DNA of 64,000 nt from Dehalococcoidia bacterium (GCA_028279505.1 JANQNP010000010.1:62001-126000); one strand, 5' to 3'; positions 40,781-51,488 are shown, counted from the first letter of the stretch. Numbers and translations are program-made. Notes: generated from the letters alone by a model not told the origin.

Positions 40781-42295
40781 TCAGTCACTTCCACGCCGCC
40801 GGTACTGCACCGCCTCGGCAAGATGCGCCGTCCCGATCGTCTCCGACCCATCGAGGTCCGCGACGGTCCGCGCCACCTTCAGCACCCGGTGGAACGACCG
40901 TGCCGACAACCCGAGCCGCTCCGTCGCCGACGCCAGCAGCGGGCGCGCGTCATCCTCGAGGCGCTCCTGGCAGTATCGCCGCACGTCGACCGGATCCATC
41001 TCCGAGTTGACCATCGACGACTTGCTCGCGAGCCGTTCCGCCTGCATCGCCCGCGCCGCGATCACGCGGTCTCGCACCGCCCCGGAGCGCTCTCCGGTCG
41101 GTGCCCCGGTCAGCTCCTCGTACTCCACCCGCGGCACCTCGGTGAAGAGATCGAACCGGTCGAGCATCGGACCCGAGACCCGGCGCTGATACCTCGACAC
41201 CGTGGACTCCGAGCACGAGCACGGCCGCCGGCTGTCCCCGTAGTAGCCGCAGGGACACGGGTTCATCGCCGCCACCAGCAGGATCCGCGCCGGGAACGTC
41301 ACCGACCCACGCGCCCGCGAGATCGTCACCACCCCCGCCTCGAGCGGCTCACGCAACGCCTCCAGCGCCTTCCCCGAGAACTCGGGGAACTCATCGAGGA
41401 ACAACACCCCTCGATGCGCCAGCGACACCTCCCCCGGCCGGATCATCGACCCGCCGCCCACGAGGCCCGCGTGGGAGATGGTGTGGTGCGGCGACCGGAA
41501 CGGCCGCTCGCGCAGCAGCGGCTGCGTCCGGCTCAGCAGCCCCGCGACGGAGTACACCTTCGACACATCGATTGACTCGAGCGGCGTCAGCGGCGCGATC
41601 AACCCCGGCAGCGCCCGCGCGAGGAGTGTCTTCCCGGATCCTGGAGGCCCCTGCATCATCAGGTTGTGCCCGCCGGACGCGGCCACCTCCAGCGCGCGCT
41701 TCACATGCTCCTGCCCGCGCACGACCGAGAGGTCGTGCGCCATCGCAGCCGGCTCACACTCCGGCGCCGGCAGCTCTGCGTGCTCCCAGTCCGGCGGTGC
41801 CAGCTTGAGCTGATCGAGGGATTGCAACCCAAAGGCGCTCACCCCGCCGACCATCCGCGCCTCGCGCACGTCCTCGGCCGGCACGACGACCGAGGCGATC
41901 CGCTCGCTGTGACACATCGCCACGAACGGCAGCACCCCGCTCACGTGCCGCAGCCGCCCGTCGAGCGACAGCTCTCCCATCAGCGCCGTATCCGCGAAGT
42001 GGTTCTCGATCTGCCCGGAGGCAATCAGGATCGCAACCGCGATCGGCAGATCGTAGATCGGCCCTTCCTTGCGCACGTCGGCAGGTGCGAGGTTCACCGT
42101 GATCCGCCGCAGCGGGAACTCGTACCCGGCGTTCCGGATCGCCGACCGGACCCGCTCTCGCGCCTCCTGCACCGCCGCGTCCGGCAACCCCACAATGTTG
42201 AACGCTGGCAGCCCGCTGCCGATGTCGACCTCCACGTCGACCGGGATCCCGTCAATGCCCTGAAGTGCGCCGCTGCGAATCTGTGCGAGAGTCAT
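40781..42295 (-). CDS. comM: YifB/ComM family Mg chelatase-like AAA+ ATPase
   Basis: VDVEVDIGSGLPAFNIVGLPDAAVQEARERVRSAIRN, GPPGSGKTLLARALPGL, CPCGYYGDSRRPCSCS. Confidence 0.95.
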   Translation of the reverse strand: MTLAQIRSGALQGIDGIPVDVEVDIGSGLPAFNIVGLPDAAVQEARERVRSAIRNAGYEFPLRRITVNLAPADVRKEGPIYDLPIAVAILIASGQIENHFADTALMGELSLDGRLRHVSGVLPFVAMCHSERIASVVVPAEDVREARMVGGVSAFGLQSLDQLKLAPPDWEHAELPAPECEPAAMAHDLSVVRGQEHVKRALEVAASGGHNLMMQGPPGSGKTLLARALPGLIAPLTPLESIDVSKVYSVAGLLSRTQPLLRERPFRSPHHTISHAGLVGGGSMIRPGEVSLAHRGVLFLDEFPEFSGKALEALREPLEAGVVTISRARGSVTFPARILLVAAMNPCPCGYYGDSRRPCSCSESTVSRYQRRVSGPMLDRFDLFTEVPRVEYEELTGAPTGERSGAVRDRVIAARAMQAERLASKSSMVNSEMDPVDVRRYCQERLEDDARPLLASATERLGLSARSFHRVLKVARTVADLDGSETIGTAHLAEAVQYRRRGSD

Positions 42296-42302
42296 GCGCG
42301 AG

Positions 42303-42330
42303 ACTCTACATCAAATCGAACAGATGTGCT
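42303..42330 (-). promoter_or_regulatory. comM promoter: -10 TAGAGT 7 nt before ATG, with LexA-like CGAACAGATGTGCT upstream
   Basis: CGAACAGATGTGCT at 42317-42330 matches 12/14 of the Firmicutes box CGAACRNRYGTTYC. Confidence 0.4.
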
Positions 42331-42394
42331 AATCGCGTTTGATCCGAGGTGCCAGAGGCTGAATTCGCCTGATCGAAACTCCGACGATCACGAG

Positions 42395-42877
42395 GTGAAC
42401 GACCTACAGCCGCCTCTCCCACCCACCGAACCACCTCCGCGGCAGAGCGATCAGCCCTCGACGGGCGCGTTCGCCCTCACCGCCCGCAACGCCGTGCTCG
42501 CCGCCGGCTTCCTCGTGCTCGTCCTCGGCGCCCTCGCCGACATCGCGCACTTCCTCGAGGACCACGACCCCTCGGCCAGCCTCCCGGCCACCGTCCTGCT
42601 CCAGCAAGACAACGCCGGCCCACCGCCCGGCGCCACTCCCGAGGCCAGCGACACCCCCGAGGACCCCGTCGTCCCGGCCCCGATCGCGACCCCGGACACC
42701 TTCTTCGACCCGGTCTTCAACACCCACACCGTCGAGACCGGCGACGTCCTCTACGACATCGCCAACCGCTACGGCACCACAACCCAGGTCCTGATCGACC
42801 TCAACAGCCTCCCCGACCCCAACCGCATCGAAGTCGGCCAGGTCCTCGCCCTCCCCGAGTCCGCCACCCAGTCCTGA
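42395..42877 (+). CDS. Single-TM LysM domain protein
   Basis: TM VLAAGFLVLVLGALADI; LysM THTVETGDVLYDIANRYGTTTQVLIDLNSLPDPNRIEVGQVLALP. Confidence 0.85.
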   Translation: MNDLQPPLPPTEPPPRQSDQPSTGAFALTARNAVLAAGFLVLVLGALADIAHFLEDHDPSASLPATVLLQQDNAGPPPGATPEASDTPEDPVVPAPIATPDTFFDPVFNTHTVETGDVLYDIANRYGTTTQVLIDLNSLPDPNRIEVGQVLALPESATQS

Positions 42878-43036
42878 GCCTGGTCGCAAGCACGCGAACA
42901 AAGCCGCGCGGCTCACTCCGGACCGGCGGCCTGTTGCATTCAGCGTTTCGGCTACTCAGTCGTACGTACGCACGCGCACGCGGCGGCGCCTCCAAGCCCA
43001 CGGGTGGTTTGGCAGACACGAAGAGCGCCGAAGGCG

Positions 43037-45187
43037 CTATTCCTGGACGCGTTCTACTGAGATCACGCCTCGGACCGCGTCCAGCGCCGAGATCAACCGC
43101 ACGAACTGGGCACCGCCCTCGGTCTCCAGCGTCAGATCGAGCATCGTCGTGCGGTCGTTGTGCTCGAGGGTGCGCACCCCGACCATGTTCACGCCCGCGT
43201 TCGCGGCCAGCGTGCTCACGTCGCGCAGCAGCCCCACGCGGTCCCAGGCGTGCACCTGCACACGCGCCGAGTACATGTCGGAACTCGGGCCCCAGTCGCA
43301 GTCGAGGAGCCGCTCCGGTTCGCGCACGCGGGCCATGTTCCGGCAGCTCTGCCGGTGCACCGTGATCCCGCCGCCGCGGGTCGTGAACCCCACGATCTGA
43401 TCGCCGGGCAGGGGGCTGCAGCACTTCGCGAGCACCACGTGCAGCCCGGCGGTTCCGAGGACCCGCACCCCCGGCGTCCCGCCGACCTTGATCGTTGACG
43501 GCGCGAACTCCGAGGGCGCCGTCTGCGGCGCGTGCTCCGCCAGCTCGTTGCCCAGGTGCTGGGCGGACACGTCGCCTGACCCGATCGCCGCGTAGAGATC
43601 GTCCATCGACTTCAGCTTGAAGCGTTCCCAGATGTTCACCGGCACCTGATTGATCGCCAGTCGCTTCATCTCGCGCTCGAACTGCTCGCGTCCGCGCTCC
43701 ACGTTCTCGCCGCGCTGCTGGCGGCGGAACCACTGGCGCACCTTCTGGCGTGAGTGACTCGACCCGAGGTATCCGAGCGCCGGCAGCAGCCAGTCGCGCG
43801 ATGGCCCCTTCTGGGTGCGGCTGCGCAGGATCTCCACCACATCGCCGTTGTTGAGCTTCGTGTTGAGCGGCACCAGCTTGCCGTTCACCTTCGCGCCCGC
43901 GCACGCATGACCGAGGTCTGTGTGCACGCGATAGGCGAAGTCCACCGGCGTGCAGCCACGCGGCAGCACCTGCACGTCCCCGCGCGGCGTGTTCACGAAT
44001 ACCTGGTCGGAGAACACGTCGGTCTTCACCGACTCGAGGAAGTCCTCCGCCCCCTCCTGTTGCCACTCGATCAGGTGGCGCAGCCAGGACATCCGCTCCT
44101 CGTACTGGATGTCGCGCTTCGAGGGCTCGCTCTTGTACTGCCAGTGCGCCGCGACCCCGTACTCCGCGATCTCGTGCATCTCAAACGTGCGGATCTGCAC
44201 CTCGAACGGCCGCGTGCCCGGTCCCAGCACCGAGGTGTGCAGCGACTGGTACAGCGACTCTTTCGGGCTCGCGATGTAGTCGTCAAACGCGTTCGGGATC
44301 GGCCGCCAGGTCTGGTGCACCACCCCGAGGGCTGCGTAGCAGTCGGCGACGTTGTCGACGAGCACCCGTAGCGCCAGCAGATCGTGGATCTGGTCGAACG
44401 TCTTCCCCTCGCGCGTGTAGCGCTGCTCCTTCTCGTAGATCGAGTAGAGGTGCTTCGCGCGCCCGGTCACCTCGGCGGAGATCCCGGCCTCCTCGAGGGT
44501 GCCGCGCAGCTCCGTCTCGATGCGCCGGATGTAGCGCTCGCGCTCGCTGCGCTTCGACGCCAGCGTCGAGGCGACGCGCCGGTACTGCTCCGGCTCGAGG
44601 TAGCGGAACGCGAGGTCCTCCAGCTCCCACTTGAACTGCCAGACCCCCAGGCGCGCGGCCAGCGGCGCGTAGATGTCGCGCGTCTCCTGCGCGATCGCCC
44701 GCTGCCGGTCCGGTGCGAGGTACTGCAACGTCCGCATGTTGTGGAGTCGGTCGGCGAGCTTGATGATCACGACCCGCACGTCCTCGGCCATCGCGAGGAA
44801 CATCTTGCGCAGCGTCTCGGCGTCGGCGTTCTGGTCCTCGACGGACGGGAGCTGGTCGATCTTCGTCGCGCCCTCGACGAGTCGGCCTACCTCGGCGCCA
44901 AACCGCTCGTTCAGCTCCTCGACGCTGACGTCGCAGTCCTCGACCACATCGTGGAGGAGCCCCGCCTCGATCGTGAGCGCGTCCATCTTCAGGTCCGCGA
45001 GCATCGCCGTGACCGCGATCGGATGCGTGACGTACGGTTCGCCGGAGCGCCGCTGCTGACCGTCGTGCGCATCGATCGCGAACGTCAGCGCCCGCTCGAT
45101 CGAGTGGACGCGGTCCGACGGCAGGTAGGAACTGAGAGTATCGAGGAGTTCGCGAGCGCCTGGTTCGACGCCCTTGGTGGCGACCAT
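43037..45187 (-). CDS. relA: Bifunctional (p)ppGpp synthetase/hydrolase RelA/SpoT
   Basis: HD hydrolase (LLHDVVEDCDVS), synthetase (KEQRYTREGKTFDQIHDLLALRVLVD), TGS and ACT domains. Confidence 0.96.
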   Translation of the reverse strand: MVATKGVEPGARELLDTLSSYLPSDRVHSIERALTFAIDAHDGQQRRSGEPYVTHPIAVTAMLADLKMDALTIEAGLLHDVVEDCDVSVEELNERFGAEVGRLVEGATKIDQLPSVEDQNADAETLRKMFLAMAEDVRVVIIKLADRLHNMRTLQYLAPDRQRAIAQETRDIYAPLAARLGVWQFKWELEDLAFRYLEPEQYRRVASTLASKRSERERYIRRIETELRGTLEEAGISAEVTGRAKHLYSIYEKEQRYTREGKTFDQIHDLLALRVLVDNVADCYAALGVVHQTWRPIPNAFDDYIASPKESLYQSLHTSVLGPGTRPFEVQIRTFEMHEIAEYGVAAHWQYKSEPSKRDIQYEERMSWLRHLIEWQQEGAEDFLESVKTDVFSDQVFVNTPRGDVQVLPRGCTPVDFAYRVHTDLGHACAGAKVNGKLVPLNTKLNNGDVVEILRSRTQKGPSRDWLLPALGYLGSSHSRQKVRQWFRRQQRGENVERGREQFEREMKRLAINQVPVNIWERFKLKSMDDLYAAIGSGDVSAQHLGNELAEHAPQTAPSEFAPSTIKVGGTPGVRVLGTAGLHVVLAKCCSPLPGDQIVGFTTRGGGITVHRQSCRNMARVREPERLLDCDWGPSSDMYSARVQVHAWDRVGLLRDVSTLAANAGVNMVGVRTLEHNDRTTMLDLTLETEGGAQFVRLISALDAVRGVISVERVQE

Positions 45188-45298
45188 CTTCCGCTGAGGT
45201 TACCACGCGTCAGATCGACCAGAACGCCTCTCAGGGCCCGATGCCGTTGGAGAAACCACTGATTTCCCCTCGGATCCGCTCGTCCGTAGACTCGCTCG

Positions 45299-46576
45299 AT
45301 GGCTGACGTACAGGCGCCCCGCGGCATGCACGACGTCCTCCCCGAGGACGCCGCCCTCTGGCAGTTCATCCGCGAGGCGGCGCGCCGCGTCCCCGCCCGC
45401 TTCGACTACCACGAGATCGCCACACCCCTCGTCGAGAACGAGCGCGTCTTCCTCCGCGCCGTCGGCGAGGACTCCGACATCGGCTCCAAGGAGCTCTACG
45501 CCTTCGACGACCGAGGCGGCGACCGCCTCGCGCTCCGCCCCGAAGGCACTGCGGGAGTGGTGCGCGCTTATGTCGAGCACGGCATGGCCAGCCGCCCCCA
45601 CCCGCTCCGCCTCTGGTACCTCGGCCCCTTCTTTCGCTACGACCGCCCGCAGGCCGGCCGCTACCGCCAGCTCAACCAGTTCGGCGTCGAGCTCTTCGGC
45701 GACCCGACCCCCGCTGCCGACGCTGAGGTCATGGACCTCCAGCGCTCCTTCTACGAGGAGATGGGCCTCGACGACCTCACCCTCCGCATCAACTCGATCG
45801 GCACCCCCGAAACCCGCGCTCGCTACATCGAGGACCTGACCGCCCACTTCCGCCCGCACGTGGACACCCTCTCCGCCGACTCGCGCCGCCGCCTGGAGAC
45901 CAACGTCCTCCGCATCCTCGACTCGAAGGAGGACGCCGAGCACGATGCCGTGCGCAACGCCCCCGAGATCCTCGACTACCTCGACGACGACGACCGCGCC
46001 CACTTCGACGCCGTGCGCGCCTACCTCGAGGCGCTCGGCATCGCCTACACCGTCGACCCCCGCATCGTCCGAGGGCTCGACTACTACACGAGGACCGTCT
46101 GGGAGTTCGAACCTGCCGAGGCAGGCGGCCAGTCGACCGTCGGCGGCGGGGGCCGCTACGACGGCCTCGTCGAGATGCTCGGCGGTCAGCCGACCCCGGC
46201 CGTTGGCTTCGGCACCGGCATCGAGCGCATCGTCATCAACCTCAAGGAACGCGTCTTCGCCGACGGCCTCCCGGCCGAGCCCGTCGACGTCGTCACCATC
46301 CCTCTAGGCGAGCAAGGCCCCGCCGCGGCCCTGAAGGCGGCGTCCCAACTCCGCGAGGTCGGCCTCAAAGTCCGCAACGGCACCCCGGGTCGCTCCATGA
46401 AAGCCCAGCTCCGCAACGCAAACCGCGCGAACGCGCTCTACGCCCTCATCATCGGCGACGGCGAAGTCGCCAGCGGCACCGCCCAGCTCAAGCCACTCAA
46501 CGCCCGCGGCGACCAGCTCACCGTCCCCCTCGACGACGTGGCGACAGCGATTCACGAGGCGCAGGCTCGCCAATAG
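45299..46576 (+). CDS. hisS: Histidyl-tRNA synthetase
   Basis: APRGMHDVLPEDAALWQ, LRPEGTAGVVRAYVEHG, GLDYYTRTVWEF; TAGACT 6 nt before ATG. Confidence 0.96.
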   Translation: MADVQAPRGMHDVLPEDAALWQFIREAARRVPARFDYHEIATPLVENERVFLRAVGEDSDIGSKELYAFDDRGGDRLALRPEGTAGVVRAYVEHGMASRPHPLRLWYLGPFFRYDRPQAGRYRQLNQFGVELFGDPTPAADAEVMDLQRSFYEEMGLDDLTLRINSIGTPETRARYIEDLTAHFRPHVDTLSADSRRRLETNVLRILDSKEDAEHDAVRNAPEILDYLDDDDRAHFDAVRAYLEALGIAYTVDPRIVRGLDYYTRTVWEFEPAEAGGQSTVGGGGRYDGLVEMLGGQPTPAVGFGTGIERIVINLKERVFADGLPAEPVDVVTIPLGEQGPAAALKAASQLREVGLKVRNGTPGRSMKAQLRNANRANALYALIIGDGEVASGTAQLKPLNARGDQLTVPLDDVATAIHEAQARQ

Positions 46577-46619
46577 CCACCGAGGACCCCGGACTTCCGC
46601 AGCCTGGCGCGAAGCGTCC

Positions 46620-48875
46620 CTAGACCCTCGAAGAGGGCGAAGACGGCCACCAGTTCCAGTGGCCGAACTGGCTGATCAGCGCCGGCACGATCAGCGTCCG
46701 TGTGATGAACGTGTCCATCAGCACGCCGATCGCGACGGCGAAGCCGAGCTGGAACAGATCCTGCAGCGGCAACACCATCAGCGCCGAGAACGTTCCCGCG
46801 AGGATCAACCCCGCCGACGTGATCACGCCGCCCGTCCGAGCGAGGGCGTATCGGGTCGCCTCGTTCAGCGGCGACCGCTTCGCTTCCTCACGCACCCGAG
46901 ACATCAGATAGATGTTGTAGTCGACGCTCAGCGCGTTGAGGAACACGAAGAGGAAGAACGGCACGCTCTGGCCGATCCCGGCCTGCCCCAGCACCACCAC
47001 GAACACGAAGACCGACAATCCGAGCGTGGCGAAGTACGTCACCCCGATCGTCGCCATCAGGTACAACGGCGCGATCAGCGACCGCAGCAGCACCGCCAGC
47101 ACCAGCCCGATCGCCAGCAGGATCAGCGGCAGCACCACGAGGGTGTCTCGGTCGTTCGCTTCGCGCGTGTCGAAGATCTCCGCGGTCTCCCCGCCAACGA
47201 GCACTGAGGACGCGCCCAGCCCCGCGTCGCGCGCCGCTTCCTGCGCCGTCAGGCGCAGCTCCGGCACTGCGTCGAGCGCGGCGTCCGAGTACGGGTTGTC
47301 CGCCAGCACCACATCGATCCGCGCCACCCCGCCATCGAGCGACACGAACCGCGCCGCCGCGCCCCCTCCCGAGGGCTGCGTGCTGACCGAGGCCTCGCTC
47401 CCGAACGGTCGGCTCGGCCCCTGCACGCTCGCCACCGCTGGCAAGCCGTCGAGCGCCGCGGTCACCGCGTCGATCTGCGCCAGCTCCGCCGAATCGAACG
47501 CCGAGGCGCCGTCCGGCAGCTCGACGTACACCCGCGTCGGCGACAGCTCTCCGGCCGGGAACCCCTGGCGCAGCAGCTCGAAGCTATCGACCGACTCCGC
47601 GTTCGCGGGCAGGCTCTCCAGCGGGTCGTAGTTCGGCTCGAACTCGACGAGGCCCGCGATCATCAACGCGAGGCCCGCCGTCGTCACCGCCAGCACCGTC
47701 CGAGGTCGCCGCAGCACCACGCCGCCGACGCGTCCATAGAGGCTGCGCTCCCAGCCCTCGCCGCGTGACTCGACCGACGCGCTCGTCGCGGGCGCCACCA
47801 CCCGAGGCTGGAACGGCCAGTACGCGCGCCGCCCGAACGCCGTCAGCACGGCCGGAATCAGCGTCACCGCCGCGAGCATCATCAGCGCCACGGCGATCGC
47901 GATCACCGGCCCGAGCGACTGGTATGAGCGCAGCGTCGCCAGCAGCAGCGCACCGGTCGCGATCAGGATCGTCGCCCCCGCCGACACGACGGCGCCGCCG
48001 ACACCACGCATCGTCTCCCGCATCGCAACGTGCTTGTCCTCGTGCCGCGACAGCTCCTCGCGGAACCGCGCCGACACGAACAGCACGTAGTCGGTCCCCG
48101 TCCCGAACAAGACCACCGTCATGATCCCGGTCGCCTGCCCGTTCACCGACAGGTCGAAGTTCTCGGCAACCCAGGCCCCAACCCCGCCCGCGAGCTGGAA
48201 CACCAGCCCCACGCCGAGCAGAGGGATCAGCGCCACGATCGGCGACCGGTAAATCGCCAGCAGCAGCGACAGCACCAGCACCACGGTCACGATCAGCAGG
48301 AAGCCGTCGATCTGCGTGAACACGTTGATCAGATCAACGATCAACCCGCCCGGCCCGCCCACCGCCACCTCGACCCCCGCGAGGTCAATCGCGTCCGTCT
48401 GCTCACGGATCGCCTCGATCGCGTCCGCGAACTCCGGCTCCGCCGGCTCGCCGACGACGTCGACGAAGATGTTGAGCGTCGTCCCGTCCGCCGACACCAG
48501 CCCGTCAGCGGACTCCCGCGTCAACGAGGGCGATCGAACCGACCGCACCTCCGAGGGCGCCTCGTCGCTTACCAGCCACGCCGACAGCTCCGCCGCCGCT
48601 GCGAGCGCCGCGTCGCTCAGCCCCGCTGCCTCGCGAAACACCACGAGGGCAGGCGTCCCGTCGTCGGGGAACCGCTCGTTCGCCAACTCGAACGCCTGCG
48701 TCGACTCGGCGTCGCTCGGCAGGAACAGCGCCTGCTCGTTCTCGCGCACCTCATCGAGTCGCGGCAACGTGGACAGCAGCAGCCCGGCGACCACGACCCA
48801 CGTCGCAATCGTGATCCACTTGCCCCGAGGGCTACTCGCGAAGTCCGTCAGCGCGCCGAGCACGGGAACCCTCAC
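46620..48875 (-). CDS. MMPL family RND transporter
   Basis: Two repeated RND/MMPL TM blocks; GTDYVLFVSARFREEL and SVDYNIYLMSRVREEA. Confidence 0.93.
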   Translation of the reverse strand: MRVPVLGALTDFASSPRGKWITIATWVVVAGLLLSTLPRLDEVRENEQALFLPSDAESTQAFELANERFPDDGTPALVVFREAAGLSDAALAAAAELSAWLVSDEAPSEVRSVRSPSLTRESADGLVSADGTTLNIFVDVVGEPAEPEFADAIEAIREQTDAIDLAGVEVAVGGPGGLIVDLINVFTQIDGFLLIVTVVLVLSLLLAIYRSPIVALIPLLGVGLVFQLAGGVGAWVAENFDLSVNGQATGIMTVVLFGTGTDYVLFVSARFREELSRHEDKHVAMRETMRGVGGAVVSAGATILIATGALLLATLRSYQSLGPVIAIAVALMMLAAVTLIPAVLTAFGRRAYWPFQPRVVAPATSASVESRGEGWERSLYGRVGGVVLRRPRTVLAVTTAGLALMIAGLVEFEPNYDPLESLPANAESVDSFELLRQGFPAGELSPTRVYVELPDGASAFDSAELAQIDAVTAALDGLPAVASVQGPSRPFGSEASVSTQPSGGGAAARFVSLDGGVARIDVVLADNPYSDAALDAVPELRLTAQEAARDAGLGASSVLVGGETAEIFDTREANDRDTLVVLPLILLAIGLVLAVLLRSLIAPLYLMATIGVTYFATLGLSVFVFVVVLGQAGIGQSVPFFLFVFLNALSVDYNIYLMSRVREEAKRSPLNEATRYALARTGGVITSAGLILAGTFSALMVLPLQDLFQLGFAVAIGVLMDTFITRTLIVPALISQFGHWNWWPSSPSSRV

Positions 48876-48970
48876 TTCGGTCAGCCGTCTGTGGCCACGA
48901 AGAAACCGTATCCCCGATCCCGCCTACGACCGGGCGACCGAGCAGCGAGCCTGCCGCGTGTGCGGGGCCG

Positions 48971-49957
48971 CTACGGCTCGAGCTGTGCGTCGACGAGGCT
49001 CGTCAGCCCAAACAGCGTGTCGATCGTCGGCGTCGGCACCGAGACCAGTCGTCCCAGCTCGGACACCGCCTCCACGATCGCCCCGAGCTCGAGGCGCCGG
49101 CCACGCTCGAAGTCCTGCAGCATCGAGGTCTTGTGCTCGCCCACCGCGGCGGCGCCCTCGATCCGTTGATCGACGTCGATGCTGAACGTCTCCCCCAGCG
49201 CCTCAGCCACCGCCTGCGCCTCCACCATCGCCGCGCGCGCGACGCCGCGCGCCTGCGGGTGTGCACAGATAGAGGCCAGCGTCCCGCCGGTCAGCACCGA
49301 GATCGGATTGAACGCGACGTTCCCCCAGAGCTTCACCCACAGCTCGTTCCGCAGCCGCCGGCGCACCGTCGCTCGCAGACCCGCGCGGATCATCACCCGC
49401 GACACCTCACGTACCCGGTCGCTGCGCGTCCCATCGGGCTCCCCGAGGGAGAACCGGTCGCCCGCGAGGTGACGGACGACCCCGGGCTCGACCACCTCGG
49501 TCGCCGGGTAGACGACGCACCCCAGCACCCGCTCGGGCCCGATCGCCTCCCAGATCGCACCCCCCGGGTCGACCGAGTCCAGGCGCGTGTCCGCCAGCGG
49601 CCCCTCGAACTGGTGGAAGTACCACCACGGCACGCCGTTCTGCGCCGTCACCACGGTCGTCTCGGCCCCGAGCATCGGCGCCAGCAGTGGCGCCATCTCA
49701 CTCACCTGGTGCGCCTTCAGCGTGAGCAGCACCACGTCCTGCTCGCCCGCCTCGGCCGGCGTCCCCACCGCTCGAGGTGACGTGTACTCTCGGATCTCCT
49801 CGCCGTCGTCGCCGGTGCTGAGCAGCGTCAGCCCGTCGCGCCTCATCGCGTCCAGGGACGCGCCGCGCGCGATCAGCGTCACCTCCTCGCCGGCGAGCGC
49901 GAGGCGCGCGCCGACGTAGCCGCCGATCGCGCCGGCACCCACGATCGCGATGCGCAT
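48971..49957 (-). CDS. 2-dehydropantoate 2-reductase family protein (PanE/ApbA)
   Basis: MRIAIVGAGAIGGYVGARLALAG, LTLKAHQV, AQNGVPWWYFHQ, NELWVKLWGNVAFNPISVLTGG. Confidence 0.88.
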   Translation of the reverse strand: MRIAIVGAGAIGGYVGARLALAGEEVTLIARGASLDAMRRDGLTLLSTGDDGEEIREYTSPRAVGTPAEAGEQDVVLLTLKAHQVSEMAPLLAPMLGAETTVVTAQNGVPWWYFHQFEGPLADTRLDSVDPGGAIWEAIGPERVLGCVVYPATEVVEPGVVRHLAGDRFSLGEPDGTRSDRVREVSRVMIRAGLRATVRRRLRNELWVKLWGNVAFNPISVLTGGTLASICAHPQARGVARAAMVEAQAVAEALGETFSIDVDQRIEGAAAVGEHKTSMLQDFERGRRLELGAIVEAVSELGRLVSVPTPTIDTLFGLTSLVDAQLEP

Positions 49958-49982
49958 CGGAATCGGCCCTCCCGAGGGCGCG

Positions 49983-51488
49983 CTAGGCGCCGAGGCCCAG
50001 CTGATCGGCGAGACCGATCCGCTGCAGCTTGCCGGTCGGCCCCTTCGGGATCTCGTCCACGAACAGCACCGTTCGAGGCACCTTGAAGTCGACGAGCCTC
50101 GAGGCCACGTAGCTGCGCGCGTCCCCCTCGCTCAGCTCGGCCCCGTCCGCGAGCACGATCGCGACGGCCACGTCCTCGCCGAGCCGCTGGTGCGGAACCG
50201 CGAACGCGACCGCCTGGTCGACGGCCTCGTGCTCCAGCAGCACCTCGTCGATCTCGCGCGGCGAGATCTTCTCGCCGCCGCGGTTGATGATCTCCTTCAG
50301 CCGTCCGGTCAAGAACAGGTAGCCGTCTTCGTCCAGGTAGCCCTGGTCGCCGGTACGGAACCAGCCATCCGTGAACGCGGTCGCGTTCGCCTCCGGGTTG
50401 CTCTCGTACCCCGAGGTCACGTTGCCGCCCTGGATCACCACCTCGCCGGTCTCGCCCTGGGCGAGCAGCGTCCCGGCCTCATCCATGATCGCGACCTGCA
50501 CGTTGCTGCCACGCCCCACCGAGCCCGGCTTCCGCTCGCCCGGTGGCAGTGGGTTCGCCGCCATCTGGTGCGACGCCTCGGTCATCCCGTAGGCCTCGAT
50601 CATGGGCGCACCGAACACCCGCTCCATGTCCGCCATCACCGGCGGCGGCAGCGACGCCGAGGACGAGCGCATGAACCGCAGCGGGTGATTCGCGATCACC
50701 TCATCCTTGCCACGCGACCGCGACAGGATCAGCTGATGCATCGTCGGCACCGCCGTGAACCACGTCGGCTTCACGTCCTCGACCCAGTCGAAGAAGCGGA
50801 AGGCGTCGAAGCCCGGCGAGCACGCCACAGCCGCCCCGGCATCCATCGAGGCAAGCACCGCCGCCACCAGCCCGTGGATGTGGAACAGCGGCATCACGTT
50901 CAGGCAGCGGTCCGCCGGCGTCAGTTCGAGGTGCGCGTGGATGTTCCCCGCCGAGATCGCCAGGTTGCGCTGCGACAGCGGCACGATCTTCGGCCGCGAG
51001 GTCGTCCCTGAGGTGTGCAGCACCATCGCCACCTCGTCGGCGCTCGGCCGCCGCGGCTCAACCGCCTCGATCGCGGTGCCGTCACGCGATAGCGACAACG
51101 AGCCCGCTTCGCCCTCCAGCGTCAGCAGTTGCGTCTCCGGACCGGCGGCAGCTCGTGCAGCCTCAGCATCCCCATCCAGCGTGATCAGCGCCTTCGCCCC
51201 GACATCCTCGAGGTAGAAGCGGAACTCCTCCTCGCGGTACGCCGGATTCAGCGGCGCCGACGTTGAGCAGCTCGCCACAGCGAGGAACGTGACCGCCATC
51301 TCCGGCCCGTTCGGCAGCACGATCGCGACCCGGTCCGAGGTCCCGATGTCGAGCGCGGCTAGCTGGCCCGCGAGTCGATCCACCTCGGCGCGTAGCTGGG
51401 CGTAGCTCAGGGGCTCACGTTCCGGTGCCGCGATCGCGGCATCGTCGTCGGACCCGTGGTCCAGCAGCTCGCGGATCGTCTCAGCCAT
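49983..51488 (-). CDS. AMP-dependent acyl-CoA synthetase, oxalate--CoA ligase-like
   Basis: VLHTSGTTSRPKIVPLSQRN, PLFHIHGLVAAVLASMDAGAAVACSPGFDAFRFFDWVEDVKPTWFTAVPTMHQ, RTGDQGYLDEDGYLFLTGRLKEIINRGGEKISP. Confidence 0.88.
   Translation of the reverse strand: MAETIRELLDHGSDDDAAIAAPEREPLSYAQLRAEVDRLAGQLAALDIGTSDRVAIVLPNGPEMAVTFLAVASCSTSAPLNPAYREEEFRFYLEDVGAKALITLDGDAEAARAAAGPETQLLTLEGEAGSLSLSRDGTAIEAVEPRRPSADEVAMVLHTSGTTSRPKIVPLSQRNLAISAGNIHAHLELTPADRCLNVMPLFHIHGLVAAVLASMDAGAAVACSPGFDAFRFFDWVEDVKPTWFTAVPTMHQLILSRSRGKDEVIANHPLRFMRSSSASLPPPVMADMERVFGAPMIEAYGMTEASHQMAANPLPPGERKPGSVGRGSNVQVAIMDEAGTLLAQGETGEVVIQGGNVTSGYESNPEANATAFTDGWFRTGDQGYLDEDGYLFLTGRLKEIINRGGEKISPREIDEVLLEHEAVDQAVAFAVPHQRLGEDVAVAIVLADGAELSEGDARSYVASRLVDFKVPRTVLFVDEIPKGPTGKLQRIGLADQLGLGA

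Noticed and set aside
39851-41575. 574-aa + strand ORF antisense to HDOD and comM
   Set aside because: Shadow ORF; the minus strand encodes recognisable proteins.
43020-43037. AGCGCC-GAA-GGCGCT hairpin near the relA stop
   Set aside because: Overlaps the relA 3' end and lacks a T tract; too weak to call a terminator.
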